Source: UMGS1933 sp051891435 (GTDB lineage Bacteria > Bacillota > Clostridia > TANB77 > CAG-508). Taken from it: 9,266 bases of DNA. The stretch's first letter is position 1. Each line of letters starts with the position of its first letter. Under the pieces are notes generated by a model that was not told the DNA's origin, did no database searches, and saw nothing but the letters and a program-made list of their open reading frames with translations. The stretch spans positions 1 through 9,266 of the forward strand of contig JBJFFE010000047.1 in assembly GCA_051891435.1 (NCBI GenBank), in the 5' to 3' direction. A program made the position numbers and the translations under genes. Positions 1 through 6,771 of this stretch are shown one piece after another.

Positions 1-106
1 TATATATTTTAAAAGTGAGTTGTTCCGTGGGGACCGCCGTGGGCTGTTAAAGGCGCAAGCCTTGTTACAGCACCGGTGGGAAGCAACGAACGACTTAAAA
101 TATATA
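1..106 (+). ncRNA. Candidate structured RNA (long GCAA-capped hairpin), family uncertain
   Basis: Bases 1-10 are exactly complementary to 97-106. Inside them AAGT pairs with ACTT, GTTG and TTCC pair with GGAA and CAAC with one bulge, CCGCC pairs with GGTGG, CTGT pairs with ACAG, and GGC-GCAA-GCC forms the apical tetraloop. This GC-rich island stands out sharply from the AT-rich flanks, as structural RNAs do in low-GC genomes. I see no ORF in it. The apical hairpin followed by GTTACAGC resembles the 3' half of 6S (SsrS) RNA as I remember it, but that is a weak resemblance. The molecule may also begin before the window. It lacks the GGAAGGAAGCA signature of SRP RNA. The strand is inferred. No promoter or U-tract terminator was recognised. 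Confidence 0.45.
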
Positions 107-164
107 ACACCCTGGGAGCGGATTATTAAAACAGCTCTACAAATTACAATTTAACAAAGGGCAT

Positions 165-340
165 AGAAAATTTTTGTCATTTTATGTCGATGAAAAGTTC
201 TTTACTTTCTGAAAAAAATGTATTAGTATAAAAATATCTTTAATTTCTATTTTTGATAGTGATATCTAAAATAATTTTTAATTCAAAAAAGGTCTTATCT
301 TAATAAATTTCCTAAAAACAAAAATTAATTATTGAAAAAA
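165..340 (+). repeat. Duplicated promoter/leader block, copy A
   Basis: The first 60 bases of the core (171-230) match 714-773 with four mismatches, and the first 38 of those are identical. Beyond the core, similarity continues in decayed form through the leader: TATCTAAA-like and AAATTTCC-like segments occur in the same order. Copy A ends shortly before the AAAGGAGGTG ribosome binding site of the DUF4160 remnant. Copy B ends before the sortase ribosome binding site. The unit is therefore a duplicated 5' regulatory region rather than a gene. There are no terminal inverted repeats or target-site duplications that would suggest an insertion element. Confidence 0.85.
201..229 (+). promoter_or_regulatory. 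Predicted SigA promoter, copy A
   Basis: A -35 element TTTACT (201-206) lies 17 bp from a -10 element TAGTAT (224-229). The same arrangement with the same spacing is preserved in copy B, which supports it as a working promoter. It would transcribe the DUF4160 remnant and DUF2442 gene. Two TGTC motifs (175-178 and 185-188), about one helical turn apart, lie just upstream in both copies and could be regulator contacts. Confidence 0.6.
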
Positions 341-375
341 AGACAAGAAAATGTTATACTAAAGGAGGTGAATTA

Positions 376-460
376 ATGCCATTAATATCACAATTCTATG
401 GTATATTAATATGTATATAATAATGATGGTGAAATATTAAAAATAAAAGGACTGGAGTGA
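376..460 (+). pseudogene. DUF4160 remnant (start and end joined)
   Basis: A strong ribosome binding site, AAAGGAGGTG (361-370), precedes ATG at 376. The reading MPLISQFYGILICI matches the usual opening of DUF4160 proteins (MPxISxFYGIxI) and stops at 418. In the next frame, from 413, the sequence reads YNNDGEILKIKGLE and stops at 458, which resembles a DUF4160 C-terminus. About 50 middle residues are missing and the two ends are out of frame, so this looks like a gene that suffered an internal deletion. DUF4160 genes commonly sit directly before DUF2442 genes, and one follows here, which strengthens the call. Alternatively, the 14-codon ORF could now serve as a translated leader for the downstream gene. 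The family assignment rests on remembered motifs in short segments. Confidence 0.5.
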
Positions 461-465
461 TAAAA

Positions 466-696
466 ATGAGACCAAGAGCAGTAGCTGTAAAACCTTTAGA
501 AAACTATGTTTTAAAAATAACATTTGAAAATGGAGAAGAAAAACAATTTGATGTAAAACCATATATGAAACACAAAGCTTTTGAAAAATTAAGAAATATA
601 GATATGTTTAATACTGTAAAAATATCTGGCCTTTCAATATCATGGGCGAATGGAGCTGACATTTGTCCAGATGAATTATATTTCAACAGCATTTAA
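466..696 (+). CDS. DUF2442 family small protein
   Basis: The 76-residue product opens MRPRAVAVKPLENY and shows the DUF2442 pattern in order: a variable N-terminal PRAV segment, LKITFENGEEKQFDVKPY (beta strands with FDVKPY), F..L (about 40-43), F.TVKI, and the closing WANGADICPDELY. DUF2442 proteins often pair with DUF4160 in toxin-antitoxin-like two-gene units. The partner here is only a remnant, so the gene may be an orphan. I chose ATG 466 because GGAG (454-457) lies eight bases upstream and because family members begin close to this residue. GTG 457, adding MIK, is an in-frame alternative that overlaps the remnant's stop. No biochemical role is established for the family that I can cite. 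Confidence 0.85.
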   Translation: MRPRAVAVKPLENYVLKITFENGEEKQFDVKPYMKHKAFEKLRNIDMFNTVKISGLSISWANGADICPDELYFNSI

Positions 697-708
697 TATT
701 TTATAATA

Positions 709-870
709 AGAAATTTTTGTCATTTTATGTCGATGAAAAGTTCTTTACTTTTTGGAAGAAATGTATTAATATAATTATGTCTTTTAATTGCTAATTTTAG
801 CAATATCCAAAAAATTTAAATCGGAAAATTTTTTATATCTAAACAAATTTCCAAACAAATTACAAACATT
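709..870 (+). repeat. Duplicated promoter/leader block, copy B
   Basis: This is the second copy of the block at 165-340. The shared core is 714-773. Differences in the core are limited to a C/T, two A/G and one G/A change, and the 3' leader part has diverged more. It sits between DUF2442 and the sortase and would drive the sortase-surface protein pair. Conservation is strongest upstream of the -35 element and through the -10 element, which suggests selection on transcription control. Confidence 0.85.
744..772 (+). promoter_or_regulatory. Predicted SigA promoter, copy B
   Basis: TTTACT (744-749), a 17-bp spacer and TAATAT (767-772) form the same promoter as copy A, with a slightly better -10. 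TGTC motifs at 718-721 and 728-731 keep their positions relative to it. It would transcribe the sortase and surface protein genes with a leader of about 115 nt. Confidence 0.6.
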
Positions 871-878
871 TATAAGAA

Positions 879-896
879 AGAGGTGATATTTAACTG
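879..896 (+). promoter_or_regulatory. Ribosome binding site selecting a CTG start
   Basis: AGAGGTGA (879-886) is a strong Shine-Dalgarno match. The first plausible in-frame codon at normal spacing (seven bases) is CTG 894, immediately after an in-frame TAA at 891. The next candidate, TTG 933, has only GAGG at 927-930, too close for good initiation. No in-frame ATG lies near the site. Confidence 0.65.
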
Positions 897-1439
897 ATAA
901 AACACTTAAAATTAAAAATTAAATTAGAGGCTTTGCTTATAACTTTTGTAATAATTATAAGTGTATGCTTATTAAAAAACAATAAAACTCAAGCCTTATT
1001 TATTCCTAAAAATAATAATGAAAAAAGTTTATGTAATATAAATGAAAAAATATTATTTGAAAGTGATAGTTGGAGACTAGAAATACCTAAGATAAATTTA
1101 TCTGCTAGTATTAATTCTGGAACTAGCGAAGAAGTAATGAATAAATATATAGGACACTTTGATAATACAAGTTTATGGAATGGAAATGTAGGACTTGCAG
1201 CACATAATAGAGGATATCCGGTAAATTATTTTGGAAGACTTAAAGAATTACAAATAGGAGATGAAATAAAATATACAACTGTATATGGAACCAAAACTTA
1301 TAAAGTAACAATTTCAACAATTATAAAAGATACAGATTGGACATATTTAGAAGAAACTAAGGATAATAGAATAACACTAATAACTTGTGTAGAAAATCAG
1401 CCAAAATACAGAAGATGTATACAAGCAATAGAAATATAA
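894..1439 (+). CDS. Sortase, class D-like, predicted CTG start
   Basis: This is a membrane-anchored cysteine transpeptidase that would join LPxTG-type proteins to the cell wall. With the CTG start the product has 181 residues: a basic N-terminus (IKHLKLKIKLEA), a membrane anchor at about 14-30, and the catalytic domain from about 60. Catalytic His is H104 in AAHNRG. Cys is C165 in LITC, followed by the YRRC segment that supplies the active-site Arg (R173 or R174). The F-x-x-L and GDEIKY segments between them are also typical. The TLITC ending fits class D enzymes. Starting at TTG 933 would remove the basic N-terminal side of the anchor. The probable substrate is the next gene, which begins nine bases after the stop and carries LPKTG, so the two form a sortase-substrate operon. 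Confidence 0.88.
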   Translation: MIKHLKLKIKLEALLITFVIIISVCLLKNNKTQALFIPKNNNEKSLCNINEKILFESDSWRLEIPKINLSASINSGTSEEVMNKYIGHFDNTSLWNGNVGLAAHNRGYPVNYFGRLKELQIGDEIKYTTVYGTKTYKVTISTIIKDTDWTYLEETKDNRITLITCVENQPKYRRCIQAIEI

Positions 1440-1448
1440 GGAGGATTT

Positions 1449-2699
1449 ATGAAAAAAATAATATCAATAATTTTAGTTTTACTAATGATAATAGGAATAA
1501 TAAGTATACCAAGCAAAAGTAATGCAAGTTTTAAAATAAGTAAAGCAGATTTATATTCAAAAGGATTCTATAAAGACTATTTAAGATTAGGAAATATGGG
1601 AATAGTATTTAATTATGTAGTTTATACAAAAGATGGACAAGAGTACCCAGCATATTGTTTAAACAAAGATTTGGATGGAGTAACTTTAGATAGCCAATAT
1701 ACAGTTAGCACCGAAGAATTATTAACAAATGTAAAAGTATGGAGGGCTATTGTAAATGGATATCCATATAAAACACCTGCCCAGCTTGGATGTAACACAG
1801 AAGAAGAAGCATATATTGCAACAAAACAAGCGGTATATTGCATGCTATATGACAGAGAACCAAGTGAATATAATGCAGTAAATGAAACAGGAACAAGAGT
1901 ATGGAATGCTTTAAACCAAATAGTAACAAATGCAAAAAATTCTAGCGAAGTAAAAGCAAGTGCAGATTTAACAATAAAAGATGTAACTTCAAATTGGGAA
2001 CAAGATATATTAAATAATAAATATGTATCAAAAACTTTTACAATTTTAGCTAATGCTTCAATTGATACATATAATGTAACTTTAGAAGGTATGAACGTAG
2101 AAGGCGCAAAAATAGTAGATGAGCAAAATAGTGAAAAAAACAATTTTAAGTATGGAGAAAACTTCAAGATAATAATTCCAATAACAAATATGCAAAAGGA
2201 AGGAAGTTTTAATATAAAAGTAAATGGAGAGGTTGCAACTAAACCAGTACTATATGGATATTCTGCGGATAGAAATAAACAAGATTATGCAATAACAGGA
2301 GATATATATGAAAACGGTAGTGGAGTAAAAACAGTATATTACACAGAAAATGAAACAAAGATTATCATACTAAAACAAGATGAGAATAAACAACCTTTGC
2401 AAGGAGTAAAGTTTAGGTTACTAAATGAAAATAAAGAGGTATTATATTCTGAACTAAAAACAAATGAGGAGGGAAAAATAATAATAGAAAATTTAAAACC
2501 AGGTACATATTACATAGAAGAAACAAAAACAGCAAATGGATATGCGATATATGAAGAATTAATAGAAGTAAATTTAAACTATAATGAGAAATTTACTGCT
2601 ACAATAACTAACTCCAAAGAAACAATAGAGGTAGAAAGACCAGAAATAACAGAAGGTAATAAAGAGGTAGTTGTAAAATTACCAAAAACTGGAATGTAA
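1449..2699 (+). CDS. Thioester/prealbumin-fold surface protein with LPKTG, tail missing
   Basis: This is a secreted surface protein of 416 residues. Residues 1-26 are a signal peptide (KK, hydrophobic core, cleavage after SNA). About 30-180 resemble a Cys-Gln thioester domain: AYCLNKD has Cys70, and ATKQAVY (124-130) sits where TQxA-type motifs lie, with Lys126 in the usual Gln place and Gln127 next to it. About 180-300 is a beta-rich middle region. About 303-389 is a SpaA/prealbumin-like domain with K309 (LKQD), the E-box PGTYYIEET (E358) and N388, a set that could form an internal isopeptide bond. LPKTG is at 411-415, but the protein ends one residue later, without the hydrophobic segment and basic tail a sortase substrate needs. 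GGAGG just after the sortase stop is its ribosome binding site. Confidence 0.82.
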   Translation: MKKIISIILVLLMIIGIISIPSKSNASFKISKADLYSKGFYKDYLRLGNMGIVFNYVVYTKDGQEYPAYCLNKDLDGVTLDSQYTVSTEELLTNVKVWRAIVNGYPYKTPAQLGCNTEEEAYIATKQAVYCMLYDREPSEYNAVNETGTRVWNALNQIVTNAKNSSEVKASADLTIKDVTSNWEQDILNNKYVSKTFTILANASIDTYNVTLEGMNVEGAKIVDEQNSEKNNFKYGENFKIIIPITNMQKEGSFNIKVNGEVATKPVLYGYSADRNKQDYAITGDIYENGSGVKTVYYTENETKIIILKQDENKQPLQGVKFRLLNENKEVLYSELKTNEEGKIIIENLKPGTYYIEETKTANGYAIYEELIEVNLNYNEKFTATITNSKETIEVERPEITEGNKEVVVKLPKTGM

Positions 2700-2719
2700 A
2701 TGAAATAATCTTTAGTTTC

Positions 2720-2748
2720 TTGACAATTTATATAAATATTAGTATAAT
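2720..2748 (+). promoter_or_regulatory. Consensus SigA promoter before the CNNM/CorC gene
   Basis: A perfect TTGACA (2720-2725), a 17-bp spacer and a perfect TATAAT (2743-2748) lie 45 bp before the start codon of the next gene. This makes the CNNM/CorC gene an independent and probably strongly expressed unit. Confidence 0.88.
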
Positions 2749-2792
2749 ATTTTGTATTAATATTAAAGAAGGGAAGAGTGAAATAAGAAAAT

Positions 2793-4124
2793 ATGATTTC
2801 ACGACTGATTGTTTTAGTCATACTTATTGCGATAAATGCATTTTTTGCATCAACAGAGATTGCATTTATATCTCTAAATGATTCTAAGATTGAAAGACAA
2901 GCTAAAGATGGAAATAAAAAAGCAAAACAAATAAGAAAGATGCTTAAAGAACCTAGCAGATTTCTTGCAACTATCCAAATAGGAATAACACTTGCAGGAT
3001 TTTTATCAAGTGCGTTTGCAGCAGATGCATTTGCAAGTGAACTTGCACCAGTATTAGATAAATTATTACCATTAGGAATTGCAACTTGGACTAATATTTC
3101 TATTATAATAATTACATTAATACTTTCTTATTTTTCACTTGTATTTGGAGAATTAGTTCCAAAAAGAGTGGCGATGAGAAATCCAGAAAAAGTTGCTTTT
3201 GGTTCAATAGGTGTAGTTAAGTTTATTTACACAATTACTGCACCATTTGTTAAGCTATTAACGTGGTCAACAAATGTTGTTTCTAAAATCTTTGGAGTAA
3301 CAGGAACAGAAGAAGAGGTTGTTACAGAAGAAGAAATTAGAATGATGGTTGATGTTGGAGAAGAAAAAGGTTCTATAGAAGAAAATGAGAAAGAGCTTAT
3401 AAATAATGTATTTGAATTTAATGATAAAGTTACATCTGAGGTAATGATACATAGAAAAGAAATATATGCCATAGATGTAAAATCTGATATAGGAGAAATT
3501 TTATCAGATTTAAAAGAATACAAATACAGTAGAATACCTGTATATGAAGATACGATAGATAATATTGTTGGTATGCTTTATATAAAAGATCTTTTAGCAT
3601 ATGTATATCTAAAAAAAGAAGTAAAAATTAAAAAATTGATGAGAGAGGTTTATTTTGTACCAGAAAATAAACCAATAAATGAATTATTCAAAGAACTTCA
3701 AAAAAATAAACATCAAATTGCTATTGTTCTTGACGAATATGGAGGAACAGCTGGATTAATAACAATGGAAGACATTTTAGAAGAGCTAGTTGGAAACATA
3801 TTTGATGAATATGATGATGAAGAATTAGAATATGAAAAAATAGATGATAATACATTTAGAATTAGTGGTAGTGTATCTATATTTGACTTAAGAAAAATAT
3901 TAAATATAGAGGATATACCAGAAGGAGATTACGACACATTGTCTGGATATCTAATAGAATTGTTAGGGCGTATTCCTTCTGACAATGAAACACCAATAAT
4001 AGAAACACCAAAAGTAACTTATAAAATTGAGGATTATGAAGATAAGAGAATTTTATGGGTAAAGGCATGTAAAAACAATATTGTAGAACCTGAAAAAGAT
4101 GAAGAAGAAACAGAGGAAGAATAA
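2793..4124 (+). CDS. CNNM/CorC-family membrane protein (DUF21-CBS-CorC_HlyC)
   Basis: This is a membrane protein of the family often annotated hemolysin C or Mg2+/Co2+ efflux (CorC/CNNM/YhdP). Members are linked to Mg2+ transport, and the hemolysin label is historical. The 443 residues show the full architecture: a DUF21 transmembrane part at 1-170 with NAFFASTEIAF at 15-25 and FGELVPKR at 118-125; paired CBS domains at about 215-340 with SRIPVYED and the hallmark DEYGGTAGLITMEDILEE at 314-331; and a CorC_HlyC domain at about 345-427 with LSGYLIELLGRIP. An acidic tail (EKDEEETEEE) ends it. ATG 2793 is preceded by an in-frame TAA at 2784. The GGGAAGAG purine stretch lies rather far upstream, so initiation may be moderate. 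A dedicated promoter precedes the gene. Confidence 0.93.
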   Translation: MISRLIVLVILIAINAFFASTEIAFISLNDSKIERQAKDGNKKAKQIRKMLKEPSRFLATIQIGITLAGFLSSAFAADAFASELAPVLDKLLPLGIATWTNISIIIITLILSYFSLVFGELVPKRVAMRNPEKVAFGSIGVVKFIYTITAPFVKLLTWSTNVVSKIFGVTGTEEEVVTEEEIRMMVDVGEEKGSIEENEKELINNVFEFNDKVTSEVMIHRKEIYAIDVKSDIGEILSDLKEYKYSRIPVYEDTIDNIVGMLYIKDLLAYVYLKKEVKIKKLMREVYFVPENKPINELFKELQKNKHQIAIVLDEYGGTAGLITMEDILEELVGNIFDEYDDEELEYEKIDDNTFRISGSVSIFDLRKILNIEDIPEGDYDTLSGYLIELLGRIPSDNETPIIETPKVTYKIEDYEDKRILWVKACKNNIVEPEKDEEETEEE

Positions 4125-4131
4125 TCATAAA

Positions 4132-4156
4132 AAGGGCGGAATATTTTTCCGCCCTT
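4132..4156. terminator. Hairpin after the CNNM/CorC gene
   Basis: A 10-bp stem (4132-4141 with 4147-4156, core GGGCGGAA/TTCCGCCC) closes a five-base loop. The + strand side has only TT then AAAC, so + strand termination may be weak. The A-run before it would give a T tract on the - strand. It separates the CorC unit from the PLP-enzyme operon. Confidence 0.65.
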
Positions 4157-4217
4157 AAACTAATATATAACCCCACGAGATTTGGCGGACTTTAGATAAA
4201 AATGAGAAGGAGAAAAA

Positions 4218-5459
4218 ATGTACGAAGAATTAGGAATAAAACAAGAAATAATAGAATTATCAGAAAAAGTAGAAGAAGAACTACAAGAAGAATTTAAAAA
4301 AATAGACAAAATAAAAGAATATAACAGTATAAAAGTGCTAAAAGCAATGCAAAACAATAAAATATCAGACATGCACTTTGGAAGCACATCTGGATATGGA
4401 TATGGAGATGTAGGAAGAGATACAATTGAAAAAGTATTTGCCGAAACATTAGGAGCAGAAGATGCACTAGTTAGAAACCAATTTATATCAGGAACACATG
4501 CATTAACAGTAGCATTATTTGGCATGCTAAGACCAGGAGATACGATGCTTAGCATAAATGGAAAACCATATGATACTTTAGATGAAGTAATTGGAATAGT
4601 AGAAAATAAAAGCTCATTAAAAAGTTATGGAGTAAACTATGAGCAAATAGACCTAATAGGAAATGATTTTGATACAGAAAAAATTGTAGAAAGAGTAAAA
4701 AAAGGAAATATAAAGTTGATATGTATGCAACGTTCCAAAGGTTATGCAATAAGAAAAAGCTTAAGTTTAGAGTCAATTAAAAATATAATTGGTGAGATAA
4801 GAAGAGTAAATAAAGAAGCAATTATAATGGTGGATAATTGCTATGGAGAGTTTGTAGATAAAGTAGAACCATTTACTTTGGGAGCAGATTTAATTGTTGG
4901 TTCATTAATAAAAAATTTAGGTGGAGGTATAGCACCAAATGGAGCATATATTGCAGGCAAAAAAGAATTAGTTGAACTTGCAGCAGAAAGATTAACAGCA
5001 CCAGGGCTTGGAAAAGAAGTTGGACCAACACTTGGAATCAATAAGCAAATTTTACAAGGGCTATTTTTAGCTCCACAAGTTGTAGCGAATAGTTTAAAAA
5101 CAGCAGTTTTTGCAAGTAGAATGTTAGAAAAATTAGGCTATAATGTAGAACCAAAATTCAATGATAAAAGAACAGATATAGTGCAAACCATTGAATTTAA
5201 AAATCCAGAAGAATTGATTAAATTTTGCCAAGGAATACAAAAAGGTTCTCCAGTAGATTCTAATTCAATCCCAGAACCTTGGGACATGCCGGGTTATACA
5301 GACCAAGTAATTATGGCAGCAGGAACTTTTGTACAAGGTTCATCAATAGAACTATCTTGTGATGCACCAATTAGGCCACCATATACAGCATTTTTGCAAG
5401 GTGGGTTAACATATGAATACGGAAAAATTGGGGTTTTAACAGCAATAAACAATTTATAA
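4218..5459 (+). CDS. PLP-dependent enzyme, YnbB / methionine gamma-lyase family
   Basis: The 413-residue product belongs to the aluminium resistance/methionine gamma-lyase-like family of fold-type I PLP enzymes, which has the usual length of about 410-430. Visible landmarks are FGSTSGYGYGDVGR (54-67), GTHALTVALFGMLRPGD (92-108) in the cofactor phosphate region, QRSKGY (171-176), VDNCYGEF (205-212) with Asp206 placed to contact the pyridine nitrogen, and the probable Schiff-base Lys232 in GSLIKNLGGGIAPNG. The in vivo substrate is not established, and the sulfur amino acid lyase label comes from homology. AAGGAG five bases before ATG 4218 is a strong ribosome binding site. It is the first gene of a tight set with the flavoprotein, 15 bases downstream. 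The gene is intact, with no frameshift and no in-frame CGG. Confidence 0.93.
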   Translation: MYEELGIKQEIIELSEKVEEELQEEFKKIDKIKEYNSIKVLKAMQNNKISDMHFGSTSGYGYGDVGRDTIEKVFAETLGAEDALVRNQFISGTHALTVALFGMLRPGDTMLSINGKPYDTLDEVIGIVENKSSLKSYGVNYEQIDLIGNDFDTEKIVERVKKGNIKLICMQRSKGYAIRKSLSLESIKNIIGEIRRVNKEAIIMVDNCYGEFVDKVEPFTLGADLIVGSLIKNLGGGIAPNGAYIAGKKELVELAAERLTAPGLGKEVGPTLGINKQILQGLFLAPQVVANSLKTAVFASRMLEKLGYNVEPKFNDKRTDIVQTIEFKNPEELIKFCQGIQKGSPVDSNSIPEPWDMPGYTDQVIMAAGTFVQGSSIELSCDAPIRPPYTAFLQGGLTYEYGKIGVLTAINNL

Positions 5460-5474
5460 AAGAAAGGGTAAAAT

Positions 5475-6723
5475 ATGAACGTATTAATTATAGGTGGAGG
5501 ACCTGCCGGAATGATGGCAGCAATAACCTGTGCTGAGCAAGGAAATAATGTAACAATATTAGAGAAGATGAACTCATGTGGAAAAAAATTATTAATTACA
5601 GGAAAAGGAAGATGTAACATTACAAATTCCGCTAATATTGAAGATTTCTTTAAAAATATTCCAGGAAATCCTAGATTTTTGTATAGCGCATTTAATAATT
5701 TTAATAATGAAGATATAGTAAAATTTTTAAATGACCAAGGAGTAAAAACAAAAGTAGAAAGAGGAGGAAGAATTTTTCCTATTTCAGATAAATCAATAGA
5801 TGTATTAAATGCTTTTATTAGTAGATTAAAAGAATTAAATGTAAAAATTATTACTAACTGCAAAGTAGAGAAAATTTTGGAAGAAGAAGGCACGGTAAAG
5901 GGAGTACAAACAGAAGAAAATAAAACTTTTATAGCTGATAAAGTAATACTTGCAACTGGTGGAAAAAGTTATCCTGTAACAGGTTCAACAGGGGATGGTT
6001 ATAAGATGGCAAAAGAATTAGGTCATACAATAATAGAGCCTAAACCAGCATTAGTGCCATTAACATGTAAAAATAATCAATCACTGGAAATGTGTAGAAA
6101 TCTACAAGGACTATCATTAAGAAATGTAGCTATAAAATTAATATGCTCTAATAAAGCAATATACGAAGATTTTGGAGAAATGTTATTTACACACTTTGGA
6201 GTATCAGGACCAGTAATTTTGAGTAGCTCATCAATATTACTTAGGGTTAAAAATGTAGAAGAATTTTTAAAACAAGATAAAGTAAAATTACAAATAGATT
6301 TAAAACCAGCACTTGATAAGGAAAAATTGGATTTAAGAATAAGAAGAGATTTTGAAGAAGTAAAAAATAAACAGTATAAAAATAGTTTAGATAATTTACT
6401 ACCACAAAAGATGATACCAGTATTTATAGAATATACTAAAATAAATCCAGAAAAAAAAGTAAATGAAATAACAAAAGAAGAAAGAAAAACCATTATAGAT
6501 AGTCTAAAATGTTTCGAAATAACAATAAATGGTTTTGGAAGAATGGAGGAAGCAATAATTACAGCAGGAGGAGTAAGCACAAAAGAAATAAATCCTAAAA
6601 CAATGGAGTCTAAAATTATAAAAGGATTGTATTTTGCAGGAGAAATAATAGATGTAGATGCTTTAACTCGGTGGATTTAATTTACAGATTGCGTATTCTA
6701 CAGGCTATACAGCAGGATTATAA
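5475..6723 (+). CDS. HI0933/YhiN-family flavoprotein requiring one +1 frameshift
   Basis: This is a FAD-binding protein of the HI0933-like (YhiN/aminoacetone oxidase-like) family. The N-terminal dinucleotide-binding motif is IGGGPAGMMAA (6-16), followed by EKMNSCGKKLLITGKGRCNITN, which is diagnostic of the family. ATGGKSYPVTGSTGDGY is near 161-177. ITAGGVSTKEINPKTMESK and GLYFAGEIIDVDA are near the end. In the conventional frame the protein stops after ALTRWI (401 residues), just where the family has TGGFNLQIA. Skipping C6669 gives TGGFNLQIAYSTGYTAGL and a stop at 6721-6723, for 415 residues, matching the family. That tail forms part of the FAD site in relatives, so the short form is probably inactive. 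The codon skipped into is CGG. AAAGGG precedes the ATG. Confidence 0.93.
6669..6671 (+). other. Putative +1 frameshift site 1 (ACT C GGT)
   Basis: In the zero frame the ribosome meets CGG after ACT. Reading it in frame gives RWI and a stop at 6678. Skipping the C and reading GGT GGA TTT restores the conserved GGFNLQ segment of the flavoprotein. The insertion is not in a homopolymer. Confidence 0.8.
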
Positions 6724-6771
6724 AATAATTATTCTTTTAAAATTAATAAGAGAATTGTGGGAGAAATATAA

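Noticed and set aside
1..164. SRP RNA or a riboswitch
   Set aside because: The SRP signature loop GGAAGGAAGCA is absent, no known aptamer core was recognised, and the first gene downstream is over 250 bases away behind its own promoter.
165..870. An insertion sequence or MITE carrying the repeated block
   Set aside because: There are no terminal inverted repeats, target duplications or transposase. Similarity fades at the ribosome binding sites, as in duplicated regulatory regions.
1622..2167. A 181-residue open frame on the - strand
   Set aside because: It is antisense to the surface protein gene. Its composition is that of complemented AT-rich coding sequence, and I see no ribosome binding site or motif.
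5294..5893. A 199-residue open frame on the - strand
   Set aside because: It lies wholly across the PLP enzyme and flavoprotein coding sequences, which have clear family motifs, and it has no recognisable domain or start signal.
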